A stretch of DNA of 64,000 nucleotides, taken from contig JABGUH010000024.1 of the NCBI GenBank assembly GCA_018646675.1, positions 62,001 through 126,000 on the forward strand. The letters are read 5' to 3'. The notes beneath the pieces are model-generated. The model searched no databases, was not told where the DNA came from, and saw nothing but the letters and a program-made list of their open reading frames with translations. A program made the translations under genes and the position numbers. Numbering within the stretch: position 1 is the stretch's first letter; the number at the start of each line of letters is the position of its first letter. Positions 35,844 to 44,414 of this stretch are shown here, one piece after another. This stretch comes from Bdellovibrionales bacterium (lineage in GTDB: Bacteria; Bdellovibrionota; Bacteriovoracia; Bacteriovoracales; Bacteriovoracaceae).

Positions 35844-37763
35844 ATGGAAGATAGAAAGAGACAAGTCAATATAATATTTATCTGTTTTGTGGTTGTCCTG
35901 TCGGTGGTGGTGAGCAAAGCCTTTTATATTCAAGTGCTCAACAAAGATGATCTAATCGCATATTCTAAATCCCAGTTTTTTCGTATCAGTAAGATATATC
36001 CTAATCGAGGAAATATCTATGATCGCAATGGCTCATCACTCGCGATCAATATTAAAACTTTCTCTGTCTTTACTATTCCCAAAAATATCAAGAATAAGAA
36101 GAGGGTCTATCGGAAATTGGCCAAAATTATCCGCCATTTAAACTACCGTCAGATTATGGCCAAAGTTAAGGGGCGTAAGCGCTATACTTGGATCGCTCGA
36201 AAAATATCTTTGAATGATGATCAAGTGCAAAGGATTAAACAGCTGGACGGGGTCTATTTAGAGGCGGTACCAAAGAGAATTTACCCTAATCACGAACTTC
36301 TCTCTCAAGCACTAGGCTTTGTTGGGGTAGATAATATTGGATTAGCAGGAGTGGAGTATCTTTTTGACCAAAAGCTGCGCGGCAAGCCTAAAATTTGGAA
36401 ATATATCCAAGATGCCAAAGGGCGCGCCCTGAAATTTGAGTCTAAATCATCCCCTGGCGGCGAGAGTGAAGATATTTTCTTAAGTATTGATAAGGATCTA
36501 CAGGCAGTTGCGGAGAAACATTTGAAGGCGGCAGTACTGGGTCATAAAGCTGAAAAGGGAGGGGTTGGCATCATTGATGCTCGCAATGGAGAGATTCTAG
36601 CAATGGCCAACTACCCAACATATGACCCCAATATAGTCAAACAATCCAAAGCAGAGAATCGGAAACTATCATTTGTTACCGATCCTTTTGAGCCTGGATC
36701 TACTTTTAAAACCTTCACTATCGCTGCTGCATTAGAGAGTAAAATTGCTCAGCCAGATACCAACTATTATTGTGAGCGGGGTCGCCTTAAGGTGGAAAAT
36801 CATATTATCAAAGAGGCGATGGGGGATAAAAAGTTTGAGTGGCTCTCACTACGAGAGATTTTACAATTCAGCTCAAATGTCGGTGTGACTAAAATAGCTT
36901 TTGATCTAACATATCCCAAATTGAAAAGAAGCTTAGATATGCTCAGAATTGGTAAAAAAACGGGTGTTGAACTGCCAGGAGAATCGCGAGGAATATTTAC
37001 GAATAGTGAAAATATCTCTCCTCTTAGTTTAAGCAACATTAGTTTTGGTCAGGGAGTCGCTGTCACCGGAATGCAGATGTTGGCAGCCTATAGTGCCATT
37101 GTGAATGATGGATACTATATCAAGCCGACAATTATAAAGCGCAAAAGCGGAGAGAAAATTGAGAGAACGCGTATTTTTTCACGTGATACGACGAAAAAAA
37201 CAGTCTCAATGTTGATCGACGCGGTAGAGAAGGGAACTGGCGGCAATGCTCGCATACCATACTTTGTTATTGCAGGTAAGACTGGCACTGCTCAGCGACC
37301 AGATAACGATGGTGGATATTCCGGCTATGTTCCCAGTTTTATCGGTTTTCCTGTCAATGTTGACTCTCCCTTTATCATTTATGTCTATTTAGATAATCCT
37401 AAGGGGAAAGGTTACTACGGCAATGTTAGTGCCGCTCCGGTATTTAGAAAAATAGCTCAGTATTTGTTGTATAAAGATAAAAACTTTATCTCGTTGGCCG
37501 TTGGGAAGGGAAGAAAGAGAGTTCGAGATACAGTTGATACCGTTCAGGTGCAACACTCATCAGCTAGAATTATTGGTAAGAAAGCAGTACCTAATTTTGT
37601 TGGTTTGGATAAGAGTTCAGCGCAGAGATTAGCGGTAAAAACAGGACTTACCGTAAGTACCAAAGGTTTTGGAGTAGTGGCTTCCCAACGACCCAAAGCG
37701 TTTAGTCGCAGAGGTAAGCAGAGCAACGTACATCTTAAGTTTCAGACTCCACAATACGATTAA
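35844..37763 (+). CDS. ftsI: Division-specific transpeptidase FtsI (PBP3) with PASTA domain
   Basis: Encodes 639 residues. A membrane anchor (about 10-29) is followed by the pedestal domain with NRGNIYDRNG, then the transpeptidase: SxxK at STFK (Ser286), the SSN triad and KTGT (about 479). A single PASTA domain ends the protein (about 580-635, VPNFVGLDKSSAQRLA), absent from E. coli PBP3 but common in deltaproteobacteria and Gram-positives. It crosslinks septal peptidoglycan. Its stop codon lies in a 10-bp hairpin. Confidence 0.94.
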   Translation: MEDRKRQVNIIFICFVVVLSVVVSKAFYIQVLNKDDLIAYSKSQFFRISKIYPNRGNIYDRNGSSLAINIKTFSVFTIPKNIKNKKRVYRKLAKIIRHLNYRQIMAKVKGRKRYTWIARKISLNDDQVQRIKQLDGVYLEAVPKRIYPNHELLSQALGFVGVDNIGLAGVEYLFDQKLRGKPKIWKYIQDAKGRALKFESKSSPGGESEDIFLSIDKDLQAVAEKHLKAAVLGHKAEKGGVGIIDARNGEILAMANYPTYDPNIVKQSKAENRKLSFVTDPFEPGSTFKTFTIAAALESKIAQPDTNYYCERGRLKVENHIIKEAMGDKKFEWLSLREILQFSSNVGVTKIAFDLTYPKLKRSLDMLRIGKKTGVELPGESRGIFTNSENISPLSLSNISFGQGVAVTGMQMLAAYSAIVNDGYYIKPTIIKRKSGEKIERTRIFSRDTTKKTVSMLIDAVEKGTGGNARIPYFVIAGKTGTAQRPDNDGGYSGYVPSFIGFPVNVDSPFIIYVYLDNPKGKGYYGNVSAAPVFRKIAQYLLYKDKNFISLAVGKGRKRVRDTVDTVQVQHSSARIIGKKAVPNFVGLDKSSAQRLAVKTGLTVSTKGFGVVASQRPKAFSRRGKQSNVHLKFQTPQYD

Positions 37764-37785
37764 TTGTTCCAATTCGGAACAATTA
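37761..37785 (+). terminator. Hairpin overlapping the ftsI stop codon
   Basis: A perfect 10-bp stem TAATTGTTCC / GGAACAATTA (37761-37770 and 37776-37785) with the loop AATTC. The stop codon TAA is the base of the 5' arm. It is followed by TACTTATTAACC, a weak T-tract, so partial termination or an mRNA processing or stabilising role inside the cluster is as likely as full termination. Confidence 0.5.
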
Positions 37786-37818
37786 TACTTATTAACCATT
37801 TAGAGAGAAGGATTATTA

Positions 37819-39264
37819 GTGGATCGCTTAAATGATAAATCACCGCAAATAACAACAGAGCAGATTGTAAAACTGCTTAAACCTTGGGCCTTATGGAGTA
37901 GTGCCATTGAGAGCTCTACAATCACAGATGTAACATTACATTTGCAGCAGTCGTCATCATCTCAGGTCGTCTTCTACCGTCTTACTAATGGGGAGCGCGC
38001 ACTAGAGCTGTTAAAACAGAGGATTGAGAGTTCAAATTTTGGATTGTTGATAATTACTGGTGCCTGGTCCCAAGATGAGGAGTGCGGTAATGTAATCCAA
38101 GTTTCCGAGGATGGTTTTTTACTGGCACAACAGGCAGTCGCAGACCTCTTCTATTGCAATAATCATAAGATGAAATTGGTGGGCGTGACTGGTACCAACG
38201 GTAAAACCACGGTTGTTAGTTTAGCAGAGCAAATTAGCAATAATCTGGGTCATGCGGCAATCTGTGCAGGAACAATCGGAATGTTTGCGAATGCTATTCA
38301 GGTTGAGGGTAATTTTGGTAATACCACGCCCTCTTATATTGATTTGCGTAAATTCATCCATCGCTATCAGAATAGCTACGAAGTGCTTTTTTTTGAGTTA
38401 AGTAGCCACGCCCTGGTACAGCAGCGTGTGTTTGATCTGCAGTTAGATGGGGCCATGTGGACTAGTTTTTCACAAGACCATCTGGACTATCATAAAACAA
38501 TGAATGCCTACTTTGATGCTAAGTTGATGATTGCCACCCATGCTTTAAAAGCGGATCGATCACTATTATTACCTGCAGCTGAAAAAGAGCTGATCAAGAG
38601 AGTCAAAAGTTGTTTTGAGCGAGTACAACTCTGTCGAACTTTAGAGCAGTGGGGCTTTGGTGAGATTCCTCTTTTCTTCAGACCTGATTATAATCGTAGC
38701 AATTTGGAGCTAGCGTTACAGATTAATCAAGAGTTGTGGGGACAGGTAGCCCCGTTTGATTTAGAACGGCTAAAGACCCCTGATGGCCGCTTTTCTACAA
38801 TGAAAGTGGGTGATGCTCTGGTGGTAATTGACTATGCTCACACTCCAGAAGCTCTGGAGAGAGTTTTGGCCGCCATTCGAGAGGGGTTTCCCGAACGACC
38901 GCTCTCGGTACTATTTGGCTGTGGAGGTGACCGAGATCGCACCAAGCGGCCATTGATGGGGGAGGTTGCCATCCGCCTTGCTGATCGAGTCTACATTACC
39001 TCTGATAATCCTCGATCTGAGGACCCCCAGAGCATTATTGATGAGATTATTTGTCAGATTGACTCCCAGAGGGACTCAGTTTTTGTTGAAGTTGATCGAA
39101 CTAATAGCATTATAGATGCACTTGGCCGTCTACGACCCCAAGAGTTGTTGTTGATCGCCGGCAAGGGCCATGAGCAGTACCAAGAGATTGCAGGTGAGAA
39201 ATTTCAGTTTAGTGATTTTGAGGTGGTTAAAAAATTTAATCAAAAGCAGGGAGAGGGGAGTTGA
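37819..39264 (+). CDS. murE: UDP-N-acetylmuramoyl-tripeptide synthetase MurE (meso-DAP adding)
   Basis: Encodes 481 residues from a GTG start preceded by GAGAGAAGG. The ATP loop GVTGTNGKTTVV (about 122-133), ELSSHAL, FSQDHLDYH and DNPRSEDP are present. The DNPR motif binds meso-diaminopimelate, so the peptidoglycan should be of the meso-DAP type. MurE adds the third residue to the stem peptide in the cytoplasm. Confidence 0.95.
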   Translation: MDRLNDKSPQITTEQIVKLLKPWALWSSAIESSTITDVTLHLQQSSSSQVVFYRLTNGERALELLKQRIESSNFGLLIITGAWSQDEECGNVIQVSEDGFLLAQQAVADLFYCNNHKMKLVGVTGTNGKTTVVSLAEQISNNLGHAAICAGTIGMFANAIQVEGNFGNTTPSYIDLRKFIHRYQNSYEVLFFELSSHALVQQRVFDLQLDGAMWTSFSQDHLDYHKTMNAYFDAKLMIATHALKADRSLLLPAAEKELIKRVKSCFERVQLCRTLEQWGFGEIPLFFRPDYNRSNLELALQINQELWGQVAPFDLERLKTPDGRFSTMKVGDALVVIDYAHTPEALERVLAAIREGFPERPLSVLFGCGGDRDRTKRPLMGEVAIRLADRVYITSDNPRSEDPQSIIDEIICQIDSQRDSVFVEVDRTNSIIDALGRLRPQELLLIAGKGHEQYQEIAGEKFQFSDFEVVKKFNQKQGEGS

Positions 39265-39265
39265 T

Positions 39266-40669
39266 ATGGTTTGCCCACAAATAATTCAACATGAGAGATT
39301 GGCCACAAAAATTTTTGGTACTCTTCCGGTTGGTAATTTAGAACTTTTTACAGATTCACGAGCAGTTGTTCCTGGAGGAATGTTTGTTGCGCTGGTTGGA
39401 GAGAGCTTTGACGCCTTCAATTTTATTGCGGCAGTTGCCGATGGCGGAGCGCAGGTGATCGTTTGTCAGAACGCAATAGGGCGTAGTGAGATAGTTGAAG
39501 GCTTTACACTGCAATATCCAGATTGCTGCTTTATTATTGTTGAGGATAGTCTCAAATTTCTGCAACAATTGGCACATGCTCATTTGAAAAATTGGAAAAA
39601 GAGTGCCGGCGGCAAGGTGCTGGCGATTACTGGCTCGAATGGTAAGACCACCTATAAGAATATGCTACGAAATTTCCTGCAATCGGTAGTTGGAGATCAA
39701 CTACATGCTACTGATGGAAATTTTAATAATCATATTGGTGTTCCGCTGACAATTTTCGGACTGACTTTGGATCATCGCTATCTGGTGATTGAGCTGGGAA
39801 CCAACCATCCAGGTGAGATAGAGCTATTATGCAACATCGCTATGCCTGATGGAGGACTGATTACTAACATTGGCAACGCTCATTTGGAGTTTTTTCATAG
39901 TGAAGAGAATATATTTAAAGAGAAGAGTACTCTTTATCATTATGTTAGGGAGAAAAGAGGTGAGATGCCTTTTATTACTTGTGGTGATGATCCTTTCTTA
40001 AAGAAGTTATCCCCTTTTGCTGGTTGTCGATCATGGGGGGAGCAAAATGGAGAGGTCAGAGTCACCCTTGGCAGTGATCAGCAGCAAGTTATGCTAAATT
40101 TACCAGACGGAGTGGTGGTAAAACTAGAAAATGAGCACATTATTGGTGAACACAATTTTAAAAATTTAGCAGCAACTTTTCTTATGGCGGTAACCATCTT
40201 TCCAGATAAATTGGAGCATTTAGTCCAAGCGGCCAGTGATTTTAAGCCAACTGTAAATCGCTCAAGTTGGATTGAGCGGGATCAGAGACACTACTTTCTA
40301 GATGCTTATAATGCTAACCCAGCCTCAATGGAGATTGCCCTGCGCTCATTTGTGACTCACTGCCAACAAAAAGGGGTTGAGATGGATAAAATTGGAGCTG
40401 TTTTAGGAGATATGAATGAACTCGGAGAGGGAGCACCAAATTTCCATCGGCAGATCGGTGAGCTGTTATCCTCGTTAGGGGTAGGGCTTGCGATCTTTGT
40501 TGGTCGCTTTGCCCCAGATTATCAGCAGGGATTTGGAGATGGTGCCCATATTTATAGCTCTGTCAAGGAACTTGCTGCATCTTGGCATAAGGTCATTTGT
40601 GGCCCTAACTATATCATTATAAAGGGAAGTCGTTCTTTACAACTTGAGTCGTTAATAGATATAAACTAG
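39266..40669 (+). CDS. murF: UDP-N-acetylmuramoyl-tripeptide-D-alanyl-D-alanine ligase MurF
   Basis: Encodes 467 residues from the ATG at 39266, two bases after the murE TGA and preceded by GAGGGGAG; an upstream in-frame ATG lies inside murE. Motifs are FTDSRAVVPGGMFVAL, the ATP loop ITGSNGKTTYKNM, GTNHPGEI and LDAYNANPASM. MurF adds D-Ala-D-Ala. No ddl gene is in the cluster. Confidence 0.94.
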   Translation: MVCPQIIQHERLATKIFGTLPVGNLELFTDSRAVVPGGMFVALVGESFDAFNFIAAVADGGAQVIVCQNAIGRSEIVEGFTLQYPDCCFIIVEDSLKFLQQLAHAHLKNWKKSAGGKVLAITGSNGKTTYKNMLRNFLQSVVGDQLHATDGNFNNHIGVPLTIFGLTLDHRYLVIELGTNHPGEIELLCNIAMPDGGLITNIGNAHLEFFHSEENIFKEKSTLYHYVREKRGEMPFITCGDDPFLKKLSPFAGCRSWGEQNGEVRVTLGSDQQQVMLNLPDGVVVKLENEHIIGEHNFKNLAATFLMAVTIFPDKLEHLVQAASDFKPTVNRSSWIERDQRHYFLDAYNANPASMEIALRSFVTHCQQKGVEMDKIGAVLGDMNELGEGAPNFHRQIGELLSSLGVGLAIFVGRFAPDYQQGFGDGAHIYSSVKELAASWHKVICGPNYIIIKGSRSLQLESLIDIN

Positions 40670-40724
40670 AGGGTAAACTGCGGTTTTTGCACCGTTAATA
40701 ATACTGCAAACTAATGGTGTTTTT

Positions 40725-41813
40725 ATGCTGTACCACTTGCTCTATCCTCTAAGCCTTTCTGATCCAGATCTAATGGCTTTTAATATTTTCAGGTATATAA
40801 CATTTAGGGCCACTATCTCTTTTCTGATTGCGACTGCTCTATCCATTGTTTGGGGAAGATATTTTATTAATTTTATGAAGCGTAAGCAGTTTGGTCAGAT
40901 AATTAGAGATGATGGACCTAAAGAGCACTTTAAAAAGGCGGGAACTCCTACGATGGGAGGAGTCTTTATTCTAGGCACGATTGGTGTTGCGTTGGTAATT
41001 TGTGGTAATTTTGTCTCTTTGCCATTTTTGGCAGCGATGGTAGTCGCATGCTCCTATTTTTCATTGGGATTTTTGGATGACTATCTAAAAATTAAGCAGA
41101 ATAATACTGCAGGTATTTCCGCTAAAGGTAAGCTTTTGTGGCAATTTTTAACTGCTTTGCTGGTGGGTCACTTTTTGATTCATTATCAGGTAATAGATAC
41201 GCAGATCTACCTACCATTTATTAAAGGCCCCGTTTTCGACTTAGGGGCGGTAGTTTATCCTCTATTTATTGCCATTGTTATTGTTGGTTCAAGTAATGCC
41301 GTGAATCTGACTGATGGCCTAGATGGTTTGGCGATTGGCCCAATCATCACCAGCGCTGCCACCCTCGCAGTATTGGCATATGTTGCAGGTCACAAAGAGA
41401 TCGCGGGCTATCTTTTCATTCCATACATTGAGAGTGCTGGTGAGCTTGCTGTCTGGGCCGCTGCCATGGTCGGAGCCGGAGTGGGTTTTCTTTGGTATAA
41501 CTCCTATCCTGCTCAGATCTTTATGGGAGATGTGGGATCACTCTCTTTAGGAGGGATTTTAGGCGTTATCGCTGTCATCACCAAGAATGAGTTCCTTTTT
41601 ATCTTGATTGGCGGGATCTTTGTAGTGGAGGCTTGCTCTGTTATTTTACAGGTTGCATCCTATAAAATGAGAAAAAAACGTATTTTTAAAATGGCTCCCA
41701 TCCATCATCATTTTGAGTTATCAGGATGGCCAGAGCCTAAAGTGATTGTTCGTTTTTGGATTATTAGTATTTTTTTAGCGATTTTGTCATTGGCGACATT
41801 GAAGATCAGATAG
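40725..41813 (+). CDS. mraY: Phospho-N-acetylmuramoyl-pentapeptide transferase MraY
   Basis: Encodes 362 residues with ten hydrophobic segments. Active-site motifs are GTPTMGGVFIL, LGFLDDYLKIKQ, NAVNLTDGLDGLAIG and the C-terminal HHHFEL. MraY makes lipid I at the inner membrane from UDP-MurNAc-pentapeptide and undecaprenyl phosphate. No clear Shine-Dalgarno is seen; an imperfect 8-bp hairpin (40690-40697 with 40712-40719) sits immediately before the start and may affect initiation. Confidence 0.96.
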   Translation: MLYHLLYPLSLSDPDLMAFNIFRYITFRATISFLIATALSIVWGRYFINFMKRKQFGQIIRDDGPKEHFKKAGTPTMGGVFILGTIGVALVICGNFVSLPFLAAMVVACSYFSLGFLDDYLKIKQNNTAGISAKGKLLWQFLTALLVGHFLIHYQVIDTQIYLPFIKGPVFDLGAVVYPLFIAIVIVGSSNAVNLTDGLDGLAIGPIITSAATLAVLAYVAGHKEIAGYLFIPYIESAGELAVWAAAMVGAGVGFLWYNSYPAQIFMGDVGSLSLGGILGVIAVITKNEFLFILIGGIFVVEACSVILQVASYKMRKKRIFKMAPIHHHFELSGWPEPKVIVRFWIISIFLAILSLATLKIR

Positions 41814-41864
41814 TGTTAGTAAAATTTTGGCTTTAAGCGACAAGCGGATGAGCGGGAGATGTGA

Positions 41865-43247
41865 ATGGAACAATTTAACGGAAAGAAAATCTTAATTGTC
41901 GGTGTAGGCAAAACTGGATTTGCGCTGATTAATTTTTTCAGCAAGTTAAATTGTGATATTCGAGTCACAGATATTAAGCCGATTTTTGATCTAAACCGAG
42001 TCGTTAAAAAGTTAAAGAGAATTCCAGCAGTCACTAAAATGATATTTGGTGAACATGTGGATGATGATTTTCTGGATGCCGATATTATTGTCTATTCTTC
42101 TGCAGTGAATCCTAAATTGTCACAACTCTGTCTGGCCAGGGAGAAGGGACGTGAGGTTTATAGTGAATTTACCCTAGCGAACAAATTATGCGATAAACCA
42201 GTAATTGCCGTTTGTGGAACATATGGTCGAACTACCGTTTCACATATGATCGGTTTTACGCTGAAGCTGGAAGGGAAGTCGACCTTTGTTGGCGGGACAT
42301 CAAATACTCCATTTATTGAGTACTGTAATCTGCCAAATCAGAATGAGATTGACTGGGTTGTGGTCGAGGTTTCGGCCCTACAGATGAGAAGTCTGGAAGA
42401 TTTTCATCCCAAAGTGGTCGTTTTTACTAATTTAGGTAGCGGTTATCCCGAGGAGCACTTTGAATCGATCGGTGATTATCTGGAGACCAAAATTAGCATA
42501 ATTAAATCGCTAACGCCCAAGGATACCCTAATTGTTAATTTTGATAAGTTGGCCAACAATGCTTTCTTTCGTAATGTTCCATGTAGTACCTATTGGTATT
42601 CACGTAAATCATTTCACAGCCTTGGGGTGATGAATGAGGTACAGGGAACTCATTTTCATGGCCGCAGAATTAATTGCAACATTAATTACCATTCTGAGTT
42701 TAAGGTCGCAAAGATGCGGTTGGTGGGTTTAAATAACCGCGAAAATTTGCTGGCCGCAGTTACAGCATGTAAAGCATTGAACGTATCAGATCAATCTATC
42801 CAAACTTGTGTTGAGCGCTTTCCTGGGATACCACACCGTTTAGAGTATCTAATGGAAAAGAATGGTGTCTGTTTTTATAATGATTCCAAAGCGGAAACAA
42901 TGGATGAACTGATCAAATCGATTAGCTCATTTAAGAGCCCTATTATCCTGATTGCTGGCGGAAAGGATGATGAGGAGGTTCAGTTTGAGAGCTATGTTGA
43001 TGATATGATTAAGGCGGTCAGGGTTCTGGTTCTAGTGGGAGAGAGCAAGGAGCGGATGAATCGTGCTTTGGGAAATCACCCACAAGCTTATATTGTTGGA
43101 TCGTTTGAGGAGTCCATCTTGTTGGCATATCAAAAATCGCGAACTGGTGATATTATTTTACTCTCCCCTGGTAACTCTAGTGCAGATTTTTTTCGCGACT
43201 ATGAAGAGCGTGGAAACTATTTTAAAAAATTGGTCTATCAGCTTTAA
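41865..43247 (+). CDS. murD: UDP-N-acetylmuramoylalanine-D-glutamate ligase MurD, divergent
   Basis: Encodes 460 residues. Position and overall Mur-ligase layout identify MurD: N-terminal Rossmann domain (ILIVGVGKTGFALINFF), central ATPase domain and C-terminal domain with PHRLEYL and FYNDSKAETMDEL. It departs from the family at key places. The ATP loop reads CGTYGRTTV with Arg122 where Lys is expected (GTNGKTT/S). The usual NxTxDHLxRH segment reads NLGSGYPEEHF, losing the first His. The carbamylated Lys region (YLETKISI) is kept. Either the enzyme tolerates these changes or the true MurD is elsewhere. The stop codon lies in a hairpin. Confidence 0.8.
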   Translation: MEQFNGKKILIVGVGKTGFALINFFSKLNCDIRVTDIKPIFDLNRVVKKLKRIPAVTKMIFGEHVDDDFLDADIIVYSSAVNPKLSQLCLAREKGREVYSEFTLANKLCDKPVIAVCGTYGRTTVSHMIGFTLKLEGKSTFVGGTSNTPFIEYCNLPNQNEIDWVVVEVSALQMRSLEDFHPKVVVFTNLGSGYPEEHFESIGDYLETKISIIKSLTPKDTLIVNFDKLANNAFFRNVPCSTYWYSRKSFHSLGVMNEVQGTHFHGRRINCNINYHSEFKVAKMRLVGLNNRENLLAAVTACKALNVSDQSIQTCVERFPGIPHRLEYLMEKNGVCFYNDSKAETMDELIKSISSFKSPIILIAGGKDDEEVQFESYVDDMIKAVRVLVLVGESKERMNRALGNHPQAYIVGSFEESILLAYQKSRTGDIILLSPGNSSADFFRDYEERGNYFKKLVYQL

Positions 43248-43261
43248 CGCTTGGGGCGTTA
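43245..43261 (+). terminator. Small hairpin overlapping the murD stop codon
   Basis: TAACGC / GCGTTA (43245-43250 and 43256-43261) with a TTGGG loop. The TAA stop is the base of the 5' arm. It lies 23 bp before the ftsW ATG and has no T-tract, so termination is unlikely; it may protect or punctuate the transcript. Confidence 0.35.
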
Positions 43262-43283
43262 GAGATAATACTCGGATGAACAA

Positions 43284-44414
43284 ATGGAAGTGTCATCTAG
43301 CGAAATCGACAGAGGTGTCAGGTATTTTCTGATTAATTTGGCAGTCATTATTTTGATGGGTGTCATGATGGTCTACTCCTCTAGTTATCTTTATGCCAAA
43401 GATCTCTATGGCAGCTCCTCCTACTTTTTTGTTCGTCAGCTATCTTTTGCTTTTGGCGGGTCCATTTTGGCTTGGATCGTGGGGCAGACCAGATTTAATT
43501 TTTGGTATAAATATGCATATCACCTTAATATTGCAGTTACTCTTTTGTTGGTTCTTACTCTTTTGCCAGGAATTGGGCTAGGGGCAAAGGGGGCATTTCG
43601 CTGGATTACATTCGGAGGAATTACCATTCAGCCTGCGGAGCCGATAAAATATACTCTTTTACTTGCTGCTCTCTGCTATTTTGAACAGTTTAATGCTTTA
43701 AATGTTATGCAACGAATTCGCCATGGACTGATATTGGTGGCCCCCTTGTTGGTTCTTACCTTGCAACCTGATTTTGGGACATTTAGTATCTGCTTTTTGC
43801 TGATCTCCTTTACGTGTTTGATGTCATCTTTTCCCAAGAGATACTTTTATAGCTCTTTTGCAGTCGGGGTGGTGATTGCTATTACCGTTTTGGTGATGAA
43901 GCCATACCGAGTACAACGAATTCTGACATTTTTAGACCCCTGGAAAAACTCAAAAACATCTGGATTTCAGATAATTCAATCATATTTAGCATTTGCCAAT
44001 GGTTCCTTCCTGGGTAAGGGAATTGGCAACAGTCATGAAAAGCTTTTCTATCTTCCTGAGGCACATAATGATTTCATTTTTAGTGTTGTGGGAGAGGAGT
44101 TAGGATTTATCGGGGTGCTATTTGTGGTACTTCTGTTTGCATCGTTAATATTTTTTGGATTGAAATTGGCCATTAAGCTTGAGAAGAGAAAACGTTACCT
44201 GACGGTGGTCTCAATAATATTTTTATTAGGGTTACAGGCGGTACTTAATATGGGAGTAGTGCTGGGGTTGTTGCCTACTAAGGGTATGAATCTGCCATTT
44301 ATCAGTTATGGGGGATCATCACTAATTAGTAACTTTTTTGCAATTGGATTGATATTGTCAGCCATTAAGGCAAACCGAAAGGATGAGGAATGTTTACAAG
44401 AAGTAAAAATGTAA
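43284..44414 (+). CDS. ftsW: Lipid II polymerase FtsW
   Basis: Encodes 376 residues with about ten transmembrane segments. SEDS signatures are GAKGAFRWITFGGITIQPAE (catalytic region), EAHNDFIFSVVGEELGFIG with the essential Glu/Asp, and LPFISYGGSSL near the C-terminus. FtsW polymerises septal glycan with FtsI. The end overlaps the murC start by 25 bases, leaving no room for murG, which usually sits here. Confidence 0.95.
   Translation: MEVSSSEIDRGVRYFLINLAVIILMGVMMVYSSSYLYAKDLYGSSSYFFVRQLSFAFGGSILAWIVGQTRFNFWYKYAYHLNIAVTLLLVLTLLPGIGLGAKGAFRWITFGGITIQPAEPIKYTLLLAALCYFEQFNALNVMQRIRHGLILVAPLLVLTLQPDFGTFSICFLLISFTCLMSSFPKRYFYSSFAVGVVIAITVLVMKPYRVQRILTFLDPWKNSKTSGFQIIQSYLAFANGSFLGKGIGNSHEKLFYLPEAHNDFIFSVVGEELGFIGVLFVVLLFASLIFFGLKLAIKLEKRKRYLTVVSIIFLLGLQAVLNMGVVLGLLPTKGMNLPFISYGGSSLISNFFAIGLILSAIKANRKDEECLQEVKM

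Noticed and set aside
40690..40719. Imperfect hairpin before mraY as a riboregulator
   Set aside because: Eight pairs with a mismatch and a 14-base loop in a short spacer; not distinguishable from chance without comparison.
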